A stretch of 51,478 bases of DNA from Colwellia sp. E2M01 (GTDB lineage Bacteria; Pseudomonadota; Gammaproteobacteria; Enterobacterales; Alteromonadaceae), in assembly GCF_018860585.1 (NCBI RefSeq), contig NZ_JAHKPR010000071.1, positions 1 to 51,478 on the forward strand, in the 5' to 3' direction. The position numbers were made by a program, and so were the translations under genes. Numbering within the stretch: the first letter of the stretch is position 1; each line of letters begins with the position of its first letter. The notes below the pieces were generated by a model. It was not told where the DNA came from, did not search any database, and saw only the letters and a program-made list of their open reading frames with translations. Positions 39,855 to 49,971 of the stretch are shown here, piece after piece.

Positions 39855-40643
39855 ATGAAAATCAATCAACGTAAACTAAATAAGCAATATAGCGAGCAAG
39901 GCTACTTTGTTATCAGAAATTATTTTAATAGCGATGAAATAGCAGCATTAAGGAAGGTTGTGTTAACTTTTCATGAGCTATGGAAAATAGACAATGCAGT
40001 ATTTTATAAAGAAGAGGCGTTTAACTCGTCATTAATTACCGGCAGTCAGTATTTATCGTCAGACGATAGAATCAAGTTATTTAACTTTATTAGCTCCCCT
40101 AAAATGATGGTGCTTATCGACACGGTTATCCCTAATAAGCCCGCCTTTATGAATACACAGTTATTCTTTAACCCTGTTAACGTTAAATTAAAAGATTTTT
40201 GGCATAGAGACTGTCAATATGATCATGATATTGAAGATCAAAAAATTGCCATTCAAGAAACGCAAGTGGTGCATTTACGTGTGCCTCTCTTTGATGAGTT
40301 GGGCATGGAATTAGTACCAGGTACGCATAAGCGTTGGGACAATAATGAAGAGTTTACTGTTCGCCAAGAAACTCAAGGAAAGCTAAGTTGCGATAACCTT
40401 AGCACAGGCAAAAAAATTCCATTAGCGGCAGGAGATTTATTGGTGTTTTCCGCGGATATGATCCATCGTGGATTATATGGTTTAGACCGTTTAGCATTAG
40501 ACGTTTTAGTCTTTGATCCAAAAGGCGATTTTGTTGACTATGTTGATGATGATTGCTTACCTAATGGTGAAATGTTAACGGCACTTGATGAGCCAAGGTT
40601 ATTTCACAATACACTTGAATTGAAAGCACAACGGGCTTGTTAA
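39855..40643 (+). CDS. Phytanoyl-CoA dioxygenase-like 2-oxoglutarate oxygenase
   Basis: The 262-residue protein has the PhyH-family layout: N-terminal KQYSEQGYFVIRNYFNSDEI, the Fe(II)-binding HxD of FWHRDCQYDHD (near residue 117), MELVPGTHKRWD and a distal His plus 2-oxoglutarate Arg in ADMIHRGLYGLDRLALD. It should be a soluble Fe(II)/2-oxoglutarate enzyme that hydroxylates a small molecule; the substrate is unknown and PhyH paralogues vary widely. It starts 82 bases after the histidine kinase on the same strand, so co-transcription is possible but not shown. The start ATG has no strong ribosome binding site. Confidence 0.82.
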   Translation: MKINQRKLNKQYSEQGYFVIRNYFNSDEIAALRKVVLTFHELWKIDNAVFYKEEAFNSSLITGSQYLSSDDRIKLFNFISSPKMMVLIDTVIPNKPAFMNTQLFFNPVNVKLKDFWHRDCQYDHDIEDQKIAIQETQVVHLRVPLFDELGMELVPGTHKRWDNNEEFTVRQETQGKLSCDNLSTGKKIPLAAGDLLVFSADMIHRGLYGLDRLALDVLVFDPKGDFVDYVDDDCLPNGEMLTALDEPRLFHNTLELKAQRAC

Positions 40644-40782
40644 AGCGTTAACCTGTTAACTTTAAGTAAGAGTGTCATCACTATGCGTTTTTCGGTATCA
40701 TCAACTAAGTAGGTTAACGAGTAATATTATATTATTCAATTTTGCCTTACTAAAAAGTTGATAAGCAATTGTGGGAAGTATT

Positions 40783-42033
40783 ATGTGGCGTGCACTTTTA
40801 TTTATTTGTTTTTTTTGCTCAGTAGCACTTAATGTTTATTTGCTTATGCAATTAAATGTCGAGTCAATTGAAAAAAAATTCCAACAAAAAGTCAGCATTC
40901 CAGCAAAATCCCCCCCTAAAAAACAGCCGTTAATTTTTAAAGATACTGTCGTTGATGAAACTATTAATACGATAAACGCAGAAGCAACAAGCACAGTAAA
41001 AAAAGCTGAAGTAGACAATAAAAACGCTGAAGATAACCTTATTGCACAACAGGTAATGAAAATTAAAAAGGCAATTACCGACAACGACTTTTTTATTGCC
41101 AGCTCTTTAATAAATACCTTAGCCAATAATCCTCACGCAAACACTGAATTAACAGAAATAAAACAGTTTTGGTTAGATGTAACCAAAGCGCTAATTCTTG
41201 AAGATTCATTTGCCCATGCTGAAAACTCAATTAGCGCTTATTTAGGTTTTCAGCAAGACGACATCGATTTTTTATATCAACAAATAAACTTGTATTGGCA
41301 ACAGCAATTACCAATACCGGCTATTAGGTATGCTTATGAAATGCAATACCATGTTTTTACTGAAGTACAAAAGTATGACGTACTCACCTTTGCAAGAGAT
41401 CTTGTTCAGCAACATGCGGATCTACTGATCAAAAATAACTTATGGTTAGAGTTAAGAGACTTAGTTGAGCAGGTAATGATATTAGATCCTGAGGATTTTA
41501 ATTTACAATGGTTGTTTGTTAATGCGCAATATCAATTAGGCGAGTTTGAATTTGCTCGTGATGCTATAGCGCCTTTTTTAAATAACCCTAATTATAAAGT
41601 GAAAGCAGAAACACTTTTAGCGAAGATTGAAGCTGCATTAAGAAAACCTGAAAGTATTCCATTGGAACGTCAAGGTGAGCACTTTATTGTTCCTGCTTAT
41701 ATAGATGGTGGTTTTCAAGTATCGTTAATGTTAGATACGGGCGCTAGTATTTCATTATTATCAGAAGTCGCTTTTGAGGGAGTAAAACGTTATACCGATG
41801 TTACTTTTCTTAAAGAATTGCAATTGAATACAGCTGGCGGGCAAGTTATTGCGAGTATGTATCAGGTAGCTGAGTTTTCCATACAAGGGTATATAGTTAA
41901 AGACTTTACCTTTGTTGTGAGCCCTTATATTAGTGAAAATAATGATGGTTTACTGGGTATGAATTTTTTAAGTGTCTTTGACTTTCATATTGATCAAGCA
42001 AATAGCCAGTTGATACTAAAAAATAAACTATAA
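40783..42033 (+). CDS. Membrane-anchored retropepsin-like aspartic protease
   Basis: I start at ATG 40783 (416 residues), with GGGAAG a few bases upstream. The protein has an N-terminal signal anchor (RALLFICFFCSVALNVYLLM), a charged linker (about 25-90), a helical TPR-like region (about 90-280) and a C-terminal retropepsin domain with the catalytic motif VSLMLDTGASISLLS (Asp near 316) and a hydrophobic-Gly motif LLGMNFLSVF near the end. Families of this type (clan AA, TIGR02281-like) act in the periplasm, probably as dimers; natural substrates are mostly unknown. It is followed by a hydratase gene after 255 bases, with no evident functional link. Confidence 0.82.
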   Translation: MWRALLFICFFCSVALNVYLLMQLNVESIEKKFQQKVSIPAKSPPKKQPLIFKDTVVDETINTINAEATSTVKKAEVDNKNAEDNLIAQQVMKIKKAITDNDFFIASSLINTLANNPHANTELTEIKQFWLDVTKALILEDSFAHAENSISAYLGFQQDDIDFLYQQINLYWQQQLPIPAIRYAYEMQYHVFTEVQKYDVLTFARDLVQQHADLLIKNNLWLELRDLVEQVMILDPEDFNLQWLFVNAQYQLGEFEFARDAIAPFLNNPNYKVKAETLLAKIEAALRKPESIPLERQGEHFIVPAYIDGGFQVSLMLDTGASISLLSEVAFEGVKRYTDVTFLKELQLNTAGGQVIASMYQVAEFSIQGYIVKDFTFVVSPYISENNDGLLGMNFLSVFDFHIDQANSQLILKNKL

Positions 42034-42288
42034 AAATAACAACTGAGTTCAGTCTGTAGCCGCTTTTATTTATCTAAATGGCAATTAGGCTGTCTTTAAT
42101 GAACAAGGTAGATGCCGCTTCATTAATTTTTATTAACATTTCATTCGTTTTTCATTAAATTATTACGGTAAAGCTATAGCTGCACTAGCAAAGCATTAAT
42201 TATCGAGGTAATATTTAGCCGCGGAAAGATGCATTTTTCTTATGTTTTTATCTTATAACCAGTACATTTACTATAAAAGTTAATACCT

Positions 42289-43071
42289 ATGACAACTCAA
42301 AAATTTAATGAAGCAGCACAACAGTTTTTAGCACGACGTGTACCAGGTACTAAAGCAGACAGCTTACCTGAAGCAATTAGACCTATTACCATCGAAGATG
42401 CGTTAATGGTACATCAAGAAATGATTAAACTGCGTAGTGATAGTGTAGCGGGTTGGAAGTGTTTATTACCAATAGCTGAAGACAAAATGGTTATGGCGCC
42501 AATCTTTGGTGATACTTTTCAATCAGGCGAGCAATGTTCATTAATGAAAGATAATGGTGTAGCGCGCGTTGAGCCTGAAATTGCATTTGTATTAAATAAA
42601 GATTTACCTGCACGTGCTGAAGATTACTCTGAAGCTGAAATCAACGATGCAATTGGCAGTTGTCATATGGCATTAGAGCTAATGCAAAGTCGTTTTACTG
42701 AAGACTGTACTGCTGGTTTTGAAGAGCGCTTAGCTGACTGTTTACTTAATCAAGGCTTATACATTGGCCCTGAAATTGATAGAGACTTAGCTTTCGCAGC
42801 AAGTAGAATTCAACTTTCGTTCAAACAAACTGAAGCAAATGGTGAAGTAACTGAGCAAAACCTTGATGGTGTTCACCCTAATCCATTACCGCAATTACCA
42901 GTTTACTGGGCTGTTAACTTTATGAGTAAACGAGGTACTACTTTCAAAAAAGGCGAAGCATTTACTACAGGCTCTTACAAAGGTATTGTTGAAGTAGATT
43001 TTGATAAAAAAACTGAAATCAGCTACGCGGGTATTGGTAGCTACACAGTTACTTTTAAAGAGCTTGTGTAA
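42289..43071 (+). CDS. 2-keto-4-pentenoate hydratase / FAH-family protein
   Basis: The 260-residue protein belongs to the MhpD/fumarylacetoacetate hydrolase superfamily: ITIEDALMVHQEMIKLR, GWKCLLPIAEDKMVMAP, RVEPEIAFVLNKDLP with the metal-binding E-x-E pair, and a C-terminal FTTGSYKGIVEVD motif. Close relatives hydrate 2-hydroxypenta-2,4-dienoate in aromatic meta-cleavage. No other such degradation genes are present here, so the true substrate is uncertain. Monocistronic, with a terminator after it. Confidence 0.8.
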   Translation: MTTQKFNEAAQQFLARRVPGTKADSLPEAIRPITIEDALMVHQEMIKLRSDSVAGWKCLLPIAEDKMVMAPIFGDTFQSGEQCSLMKDNGVARVEPEIAFVLNKDLPARAEDYSEAEINDAIGSCHMALELMQSRFTEDCTAGFEERLADCLLNQGLYIGPEIDRDLAFAASRIQLSFKQTEANGEVTEQNLDGVHPNPLPQLPVYWAVNFMSKRGTTFKKGEAFTTGSYKGIVEVDFDKKTEISYAGIGSYTVTFKELV

Positions 43072-43106
43072 CCTTAAGTGGTTAAAAGTTCACAGATAAA
43101 TGACTG

Positions 43107-43151
43107 AAAAGGTAACTCATATATTGTTTAGTATATTGGGTTACCTTTTTG
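43107..43151. terminator. Terminator between FAH-family gene and AEC transporter
   Basis: The stem AAAAGGTAAC/GTTACCTTTT, extended inside by ATATA pairing, has A and T runs on both sides and lies between convergent genes. Confidence 0.75.
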
Positions 43152-43161
43152 AGCTTAATGT

Positions 43162-43209
43162 AACGGAGAACAGTTATAACGGAGAACAGTTATAACGGAG
43201 ATCTGTTAT
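43162..43209. repeat. Three 16-bp tandem repeats
   Basis: The unit AACGGAGAACAGTTAT is present at 43162-43177 and 43178-43193, and as AACGGAGATCTGTTAT at 43194-43209. It lies in the convergent gap downstream of both flanking genes. Confidence 0.85.
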
Positions 43210-43240
43210 AATTAATAAAGCTTCAATTAAACTCAATTAA

Positions 43241-44197
43241 TTAAATTAAATTAAATGATTTAAGAAAAGCCAAGCCTATACTTACCGTAAATAACGACCC
43301 CACAGTACCCATTACAATAATATTAGCTGCTAAAACCTCATTACCCTTCATCGCTTTCACCATAACAAAGCTCGCCGCCGCAGTAGGTGTACTGGCCATT
43401 AAAAATAAAATACCAAGCTCCATTTTTGAATAGCCACAAGCATAACCAATGGCAGTGATAATAATAGGGGTCACAACAAGCTTTGCTATAACTGAAGCAG
43501 AGGCAACCATTTTAGTACTTTTCATATCGTTAAACGATAAACTTGCACCAATACAAAGTAGCGCAACAGGTAAGGTTAACTGAGCTAAATAATCTCCCGT
43601 TTTCATTAATACCGGATGAATAGGAATATGCAGTAAATTAATACTAATGCCCAGTACAATACCAATAATGAGCGGATTTTTAACTATGCTAATTAGCATA
43701 GACCTGATGTTGACTTTTTTATCGGTAAGGCTGGAGGTGAGGGTATAAATAGATAACACATTATACATCAACACAAGAATAGACATTAAAATAGAAGCCT
43801 TAGCAATTCCCTCAGTACCATACAGATTTGCACAAAAAGCTAAGCCGACAATAGCTAAATTACCACGAAATGCTCCTTGAACATAAACACCTTTATCACG
43901 CGGATTTTTAACAAAAAACGAGGCGCTTAACGTTAATAAGATAAACACTAGTAAGGTTGCTAACCCAGCGCTGGCGATAATAACAGGATCAAATACCGTC
44001 GCGATGTCAGTTTTTACCATACTCATACCAAGCAAAACAGGTAAGGATACTTTAAAGACAATAATGGACGCTTGTGAAATAAATACATCACCAATTAATC
44101 GGTAATACCTAAGAATGCCACCTAATACCACCATAGTAAAAATAGGACCAGTGACAGAAAAAGCAAAGTTAAAAGTAGATAGAAGTTCAGAAAACAC
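43241..44197 (-). CDS. AEC family transporter (auxin efflux carrier-like)
   Basis: The 318-residue protein has about ten membrane segments. The pattern FTMVVLGGILRYYRLIGD near the start, VYVQGAFRGNLAIVGLAFCANLYG in the middle and MASTPTAAASFVMVKAMKGNE near the end fits the AEC (malonate/auxin carrier-like) family. Bacterial members carry organic acids or amino acids; the substrate here cannot be told. It stands alone. The upstream sequence to 44466 contains no partner gene. Confidence 0.82.
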   Translation of the reverse strand: MFSELLSTFNFAFSVTGPIFTMVVLGGILRYYRLIGDVFISQASIIVFKVSLPVLLGMSMVKTDIATVFDPVIIASAGLATLLVFILLTLSASFFVKNPRDKGVYVQGAFRGNLAIVGLAFCANLYGTEGIAKASILMSILVLMYNVLSIYTLTSSLTDKKVNIRSMLISIVKNPLIIGIVLGISINLLHIPIHPVLMKTGDYLAQLTLPVALLCIGASLSFNDMKSTKMVASASVIAKLVVTPIIITAIGYACGYSKMELGILFLMASTPTAAASFVMVKAMKGNEVLAANIIVMGTVGSLFTVSIGLAFLKSFNLI

Positions 44198-44400
44198 AAG
44201 TAGCCTATTTTAGGTTGGATGAAGTAACGAAAGGAGGTTAAAAACAGTTTTATTGTATTACTAAAGTCGTTGAAATGAGCAGGTATACGAATACCCTATA
44301 TTATACCAACTTCATTAAGTTATTGCTAAGTTACGTTAGATAAAGCATGCACATAATTATTAGTTTGCATAGCTAAAAGCTAGAGCATAATTAGATAAGT

Positions 44401-44442
44401 AAAAATCCAATTATGTCTGTAAAGACGTAATTGGATTTTTTA
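44401..44442. terminator. Terminator downstream of the SNF2 helicase
   Basis: A 13-bp stem AAAAATCCAATTA/TAATTGGATTTTT (loop contains GTCT..AGAC) with A/T runs on both sides lies 24 bases after the minus-strand stop at 44467. Confidence 0.75.
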
Positions 44443-44466
44443 TTTAATTTTACTATTGCTTTAAGG

Positions 44467-47400
44467 CTAACCTAATGGGGCCAATAACGAATCTAAAATA
44501 TCATCGGTTAAACTTAACTTATTATCACTGACTTCTTCAGACAATAATGCTTTTGCTAGCTCGGCTTTGTTTTGCTGTATTTTCTGTATTTTTTCTTCAA
44601 TTGAGTTTTCAATAATATATTTATAGACAAATACTGGTTTGTCTTGGCCAATACGATACGCTCGGTCAGTTGCTTGGTTTTCAACTGCAGGGTTCCACCA
44701 AGGATCAAAATGAATAACCGTGTCTGCTGCCGTTAAGTTTAAGCCAACGCCACCAGCACGTAAGCTGATTAAAAATACCGGAACGTCACCATTTTGAAAC
44801 TGATCAACAATTTCTTGTCGATTTGTAGTAGAGCCAGTTAATTTTACAAAATTAATCTCTGCAGCAACTAATTCCTCTTCAATTAAAGAAAGCATACTAG
44901 TAAATTGTGAAAAGATAAGTATTTTACGACCTTCTTCAATTTGCTCTGGCAGTGTTTCCATTAAGTAATCAAGTTTAGCTGACTGGTTAACTTTTTTAGC
45001 GCCCTCAAGTGATAATAACTTAGGGTGATTACACACTTGTCTTAGTTTTAATAGCGCGTCTAATACTTCTATTTGACTACGTTTTAAACCTTTGTCGGCA
45101 ATAATGTCTTTTAAACGACCGTCCATCGCTAAACGCACAGACTCATAAAGTTCTGCTTGTTGGCCTTCAATACGTAAGGTTTGAATTATTTCTGTTTTAG
45201 GCGGTAGTTCAGTTGCTATTTTGTCTTTGGTTCTACGCAAAATAAACGGTTTAATACGTTGGTTTAATAATTGTTTACGCTCTAATTCACCATGCTTCTC
45301 AATAGGGTTTCTAAACAATTTAGTAAATTGACGCTGCCCACCTAAAAAGCCAGGTAATAAAAAGTTAAATTGTGCCCAAAATTCACCTAAATGGTTTTCC
45401 ATCGGTGTACCGGTTAAACATAACTTATGATGGGATTTAAGTAACAAAAAGGCTTGGTATAATTTTGTTTTAGTATTTTTTATATAATGGGCTTCGTCGA
45501 GAATTAAGTAATAAAATTTTTGTTCGCGATATAAATCTAAATCTTTAGTAATTAACGCATAGCTGGTAATGATGATGTTAACTTTAGGCGCTGTTTGTGT
45601 TTCACTATTGTCGAGACAGTCAAAATTTTGATGGCGTTTAGTACCGTGTAATACTTGATAAGAAAGCTCAGGCGTGAACTTTTCAATCTCATTGGCCCAG
45701 TTAAAAATAACACTGGTTGGGGCAACAATTAATACTGGCTTGGTTAATCGGCCTGCTTGTTTTTCAATAAGTAAATGCGCCAACGCTTGAATGGTTTTAC
45801 CTAAGCCCATGTCATCTGCCAAGATACCGTTTAACTGGTATTCACGTAAAAACTGTAGCCAGTTTAAGCCTTGTTGTTGGTAAGTTCTTAATGTGGCGTT
45901 TAAACCATCAGGTACCGCAACGGTGTCTACTTGTTGAAAGTCTTTTAATTTTTCCGCTAAGGCGCGTAATTTACTTGTCCCCGTGGCAATCAAACCTTGA
46001 TCATCAAGCATTGATAAGGTTTGGTGACCTTGAAAGCGAGATAACTCCATGGTGCCGTCATTGTTAAGGGCATTCGGCATAAAGAGTTCAATAAATTGTT
46101 TTAATATCGGTTGTACGCTTTGGTAGCGTAATGCCACAAAATCGCCTTTATCTAAGTCCACATAAATAGGAGCGTCAGGCGAAATTAGCTTTTCTTTTTC
46201 ACGGTCAACTAATACCGATCGTGGTAGTTGTTCAATAGCGCTGAGCAGTATTGGAAACGCGGGCATTTTTTTACCGTCGATGGTTAAGTTTAAACCAAGC
46301 GAGAAAAAGTCATGATCATCAGTTTCAATCACTTCGGCGTCAAATACGCTGTCGGTTGGTAATGCTTTATAATAAAAATTATCAGCAAAGCTTATATACC
46401 AGCCAAGTGCTTGTAACTTAGGCAACTCTTGGTGTAAAAATGGATGCCAGTAATAAGGTGCTTCCATTAACATTGAAAACTTAGGTGCTTTATTTTTACT
46501 CTTATAATTTTGATTGGTAAAAGTAAACTGTTGCGCTTTAGGTTGGGCAATAAAGTTTAATGCCGATAGTTTATTGATAACTGATTGTTCAAACGCTAAA
46601 TCACGATAGAGTTTTATCTCTTGTAATTCTTCCACTTCTTCATTGGTTTCTTCATCAATGACAGTGTTGCCTGTTGATGTCGAGATGATTATCGTTGCAT
46701 TTTCATTATGAGGGTTAACTAAATTCCCTTGATAAGAAAAGCCAACGTGAACATAACCCGTTTTAGGATTGCTTTTTGATGGCGTAGAAAAATGCAAATA
46801 CACATCAGGCTTTGTTAATTCTTGCGAAAATTGCGTTTTAGGTTTAGGTAAACGTTGTACGGCATCACCTAGCGACATTGATAACTTATTCAATACCCAA
46901 GGCAGTTTATCTTCTTCAAAAATAGGGGCGTTAAGTAAGTCTGCTTCAAAATCACATTGCGTATTGGTATCAATTCTACCAAAGCTATTATTATCTTCAT
47001 CGTAGTAACAAAGCGGTTGGGCTTTAATTATTTGAATACTGTCAGATGGTTTGTCAAACACAAGCTTTAAGGTATGTAATTGATTATCAAGCGCTATCCA
47101 TTGCCATTGAGCTTTTAATGGCTCACCTAGCTTCAATGGCTCATCTAAATTGTAATTGGCATGCCAAAAACAACGATTGGTGTTAATAATGCGCTCAAAT
47201 AAATCGTAATACTTAACGGTATCGCCAAATTGATTCGTACGAATAAGTTCGGTAAGTACGGCTACATCGTCATTATTGGCATAGGCACTATTAATTAGTG
47301 CATTGGTAGAGTACTCACCGCCAAGCGTGCTACTCCAGCCTCCACTTTTTTTAGGACGTGTTGACTTGATTAATAAAGTATAAAAGTCGTCTTCGTTATA

Positions 47401-47817
47401 GCTATTAGGTTTTAAGAAATATAGTAACGACTTTTGTTGGCTATTAGTCGGGTATCTACTTGGCTGCGCCTGAAAATTACTTAACCATTTATCAATCACT
47501 TTATCGGCAGTGGCAATACTTTTATGATCAAAGTGTTCATTAATATAAAATTGCGCTAAAGCTGCACCATGTTTACAATCGCGGCCAACATAGCAATCGC
47601 AGTAACATGAAAGGTTATTGGTTTTATTATCAATAACTAAACGGGTTAAATAACTTTTTGCACGAGAGCGCTCACTATATACCACGCCTCGAATTGTATC
47701 ACCGTCAAGAGCACAGGTTTTAATGCCTTTGGCATTGAAGATCCTAGCGCCTTTTTTCCATTCATTGCTGGTAAAGTGTTTTTCGAGTAATTCAGGGGTA
47801 AAAGTATTGTTGGCCAT
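44467..47817 (-). CDS. SWIM zinc finger SNF2-family helicase
   Basis: The 1116-residue protein starts with a SWIM zinc finger (CYCDCYVGRDCKHG, about 70-85) followed by a long middle region without recognised domain (about 90-620). The SNF2 core follows: motif I DDMGLGKTIQA (about 667), DEAH box LILDEAHYIKN (about 774), LTGTPMENHLGEFW, then the helicase C domain with LIFSQFTSMLSLIEEEL and DRAYRIGQDKPV. Such proteins (HepA/RapA- or Mfd-unlike single SNF2 translocases) remodel nucleic-acid/protein complexes; the target is unknown. It is a single gene, convergent to nothing and divergent from the DEAD-box helicase. Confidence 0.87.
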   Translation of the reverse strand: MANNTFTPELLEKHFTSNEWKKGARIFNAKGIKTCALDGDTIRGVVYSERSRAKSYLTRLVIDNKTNNLSCYCDCYVGRDCKHGAALAQFYINEHFDHKSIATADKVIDKWLSNFQAQPSRYPTNSQQKSLLYFLKPNSYNEDDFYTLLIKSTRPKKSGGWSSTLGGEYSTNALINSAYANNDDVAVLTELIRTNQFGDTVKYYDLFERIINTNRCFWHANYNLDEPLKLGEPLKAQWQWIALDNQLHTLKLVFDKPSDSIQIIKAQPLCYYDEDNNSFGRIDTNTQCDFEADLLNAPIFEEDKLPWVLNKLSMSLGDAVQRLPKPKTQFSQELTKPDVYLHFSTPSKSNPKTGYVHVGFSYQGNLVNPHNENATIIISTSTGNTVIDEETNEEVEELQEIKLYRDLAFEQSVINKLSALNFIAQPKAQQFTFTNQNYKSKNKAPKFSMLMEAPYYWHPFLHQELPKLQALGWYISFADNFYYKALPTDSVFDAEVIETDDHDFFSLGLNLTIDGKKMPAFPILLSAIEQLPRSVLVDREKEKLISPDAPIYVDLDKGDFVALRYQSVQPILKQFIELFMPNALNNDGTMELSRFQGHQTLSMLDDQGLIATGTSKLRALAEKLKDFQQVDTVAVPDGLNATLRTYQQQGLNWLQFLREYQLNGILADDMGLGKTIQALAHLLIEKQAGRLTKPVLIVAPTSVIFNWANEIEKFTPELSYQVLHGTKRHQNFDCLDNSETQTAPKVNIIITSYALITKDLDLYREQKFYYLILDEAHYIKNTKTKLYQAFLLLKSHHKLCLTGTPMENHLGEFWAQFNFLLPGFLGGQRQFTKLFRNPIEKHGELERKQLLNQRIKPFILRRTKDKIATELPPKTEIIQTLRIEGQQAELYESVRLAMDGRLKDIIADKGLKRSQIEVLDALLKLRQVCNHPKLLSLEGAKKVNQSAKLDYLMETLPEQIEEGRKILIFSQFTSMLSLIEEELVAAEINFVKLTGSTTNRQEIVDQFQNGDVPVFLISLRAGGVGLNLTAADTVIHFDPWWNPAVENQATDRAYRIGQDKPVFVYKYIIENSIEEKIQKIQQNKAELAKALLSEEVSDNKLSLTDDILDSLLAPLG

Positions 47818-48205
47818 AAGCTTTTATTACAAATAATTCCAATAGACTGATAAATGTACAAATTAGTCCTTTAAAATCTATATTTACTCATTAATGCTTA
47901 GCTTTTTAAAGGACATTCAAGCTTAACAGTTTATGGCAGACAATTCATCGAATCATTACAGTATTGTCTAAATTGTAATAACGCAGACATATAAATTAGT
48001 GACGAAATGCGCTTAAAGCTTTATTAAATCTCTCTTAAATTCTCTTGAAGTGACGACTTAGATTGAATTTTGAACAGAGCTAAATAAACGCTTTACATGG
48101 GCGTATAAATTTATTTCCCTTAGCTAGCTATAAATACGTTAAAATAGATAAAAATGAATTTAGTTATTCATGATCTTAGTTACTTTAGTTTGAGCCAATA
48201 CCTTA
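47818..48205. promoter_or_regulatory. Divergent promoter region of the two helicase genes
   Basis: This 388-base AT-rich region must hold both promoters. No clear ORF, repeat or operator is visible. Confidence 0.3.
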
Positions 48206-49576
48206 ATGACCGCTGATATACATTCTCCTGAAAAAAATACGCCACCTGCTACAACTTTTACAGAGCTTGGTTTAATCACCCCTTTATTGGCGCGATTAGC
48301 TGAGCTTGAATATAAGCAACCTACGCTGATTCAAGCACAAGCTATTCCCAGTGTGTTAACAGGGCGAGATTTAATTGCTGGCGCTAATACTGGCTCAGGC
48401 AAAACAGCTACTTTTGCTTTACCCTTATTACAACAGTTACGTAGTGAGAAAACATTAGCGAGCAGCGCTAAAGGTACGAATACAAATAATAGTGCCAATA
48501 GTAATGGCAAAGGTAATTTTGTTACTCGGCTTATTTTAGTACCAACTAGAGAGTTAGCGAAGCAGGTTGCTGATAACATTAAATCGTACGCGGTGCATTT
48601 TAATGGTGATATAAAAATTCAAGCGGTATTTGGTGGTGTTTCTGTTAATAAACAAATGCTTGCTTTGCGAGGTGGTACCGATATTTTAGTGGCAACACCA
48701 GGTCGATTGCTCGACTTAATGTCAAGTAACGCGATTAAACTAGATAAGGTTAAAACCTTAGTACTTGATGAAGCCGACCGAATGTTAAGTTTAGGTTTTA
48801 CTGAAGAGCTAACTGCTTTATTAGCATTAACACCTAAAAGTAAGCAAACCTTATTATTCTCAGCAACCTTTCCTGAGCAAGTACAAACCTTAACGCAAGA
48901 GTTGCTTAACAACCCCGTTGAAATACAAGTGCAAAGTGCTGATGCCAGTACGCTAGTTCAACGCGTATTTACGGTAAATAAAGGTGATAAAACTGCGGTA
49001 GTTGCGCATTTAATTCAACAGCATAAATGGCGACAAGCACTTATTTTTGTTAATGCTAAACATCACTGTGAACACTTGGCTGATAAACTGGCTAAACGTG
49101 GTATTACTGCGGCAGTATTTCATGGTGATAAAGGGCAGGGTGAGCGTAGTCGTGTACTTGATGGCTTTAAAAATGGCGATATTGATATTTTAATTGCTAC
49201 TGATATTGCCGCTCGTGGTTTAGATATTGAAAAGCTACCCGTTGTGATTAACTTTAATTTACCAAGAAGCCCGTTAGATTATATGCACCGCATTGGTCGC
49301 AGTGGCCGTGCTGGCGAAGTAGGCTTAGCTATATCACTTATTGATCATGAAGATTATCATCACTTTGGTGTTATCGAGAAAAAGAACAAAATCCGCCTTG
49401 AACGTGAACAGGTGGTTGGTTTTGAAGTTGCCGAAATAGCCAGTGATTCAATATTAGCTGTAGAATTAGCTGAAAATAAACCAATGGCAAAACCTGAAGG
49501 CACAGGTAAGAAAAAGCGTAAAAAGAAAAAAACAATTAATGATGATATTTGGAGTGGTATTACTAAGTCTGAATAA
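48206..49576 (+). CDS. DEAD-box ATP-dependent RNA helicase (RhlE-like)
   Basis: The 456-residue protein unwinds RNA duplexes using ATP. It has the Q motif (LTPLLARL-type region with PTLIQAQAIPSVL), Walker A AGANTGSGKTATFAL, motif Ia LVPTRELAKQVAD, DEADRMLSLGF, SAT, then the C domain ARGLDIEKLPVVINFNLP and HRIGRSGRAGEVGL. The Ser/Asn-rich insertion after motif I (about 85-105) is family-variable. The C-terminal tail is lysine/arginine-rich (KKKRKKKKTINDD), as in RhlE and SrmB relatives. The exact paralogue cannot be fixed by eye; RhlE is the best guess. Confidence 0.88.
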   Translation: MTADIHSPEKNTPPATTFTELGLITPLLARLAELEYKQPTLIQAQAIPSVLTGRDLIAGANTGSGKTATFALPLLQQLRSEKTLASSAKGTNTNNSANSNGKGNFVTRLILVPTRELAKQVADNIKSYAVHFNGDIKIQAVFGGVSVNKQMLALRGGTDILVATPGRLLDLMSSNAIKLDKVKTLVLDEADRMLSLGFTEELTALLALTPKSKQTLLFSATFPEQVQTLTQELLNNPVEIQVQSADASTLVQRVFTVNKGDKTAVVAHLIQQHKWRQALIFVNAKHHCEHLADKLAKRGITAAVFHGDKGQGERSRVLDGFKNGDIDILIATDIAARGLDIEKLPVVINFNLPRSPLDYMHRIGRSGRAGEVGLAISLIDHEDYHHFGVIEKKNKIRLEREQVVGFEVAEIASDSILAVELAENKPMAKPEGTGKKKRKKKKTINDDIWSGITKSE

Positions 49577-49971
49577 TTAACCTCATTGTTGTAATTCTTA
49601 ATTATTATCTTCTTTTATTTTTATTTTTAAAGTTAACTGCAATCTTGATGTTAAATATCTATAAATGTTTTTTTGGTTAAAATATATTTTATTTAGGGAG
49701 ATAATTTGAGCTTTTTGAAGCAGTTTTATTCAGGTGACCGACTAGCAATATTAAAAAGTAAATTTTTGTTTACTAAACTAAACTCAGGATAATGAGTACG
49801 ATAAGAATCTTAATTTTAATAAAATAGTATGCTTAGCAATATATGATAGTTTAGCGACTAACAAGGCGCTTTTATGTACCTAATAGGCATATTGCTTATT
49901 CCGAGTTAAGGCTAGTTAACTATAACAGTGGGGTAAGGTTATTTATTACGGGTCAATAACCTATAGCGGAG
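49577..49971. other. Intergenic region, DEAD-box helicase / oxygenase
   Basis: This 395-base AT-rich stretch holds no ORF of useful length. The only structure seen is an 8-bp inverted repeat AGGTTATT/AATAACCT at 49936-49962, just after the oxygenase stop on the minus strand; with no T-run, it is a weak terminator candidate at best. Confidence 0.35.

Noticed and set aside
44303..44330. ATACCAACTTCATTAAG and the ATACCAAG at 51466 share the first bases of the family 1 repeat ends.
   Set aside because: Only seven bases match and no rest of the element follows at 44303; at 51466 the window ends too soon to tell.
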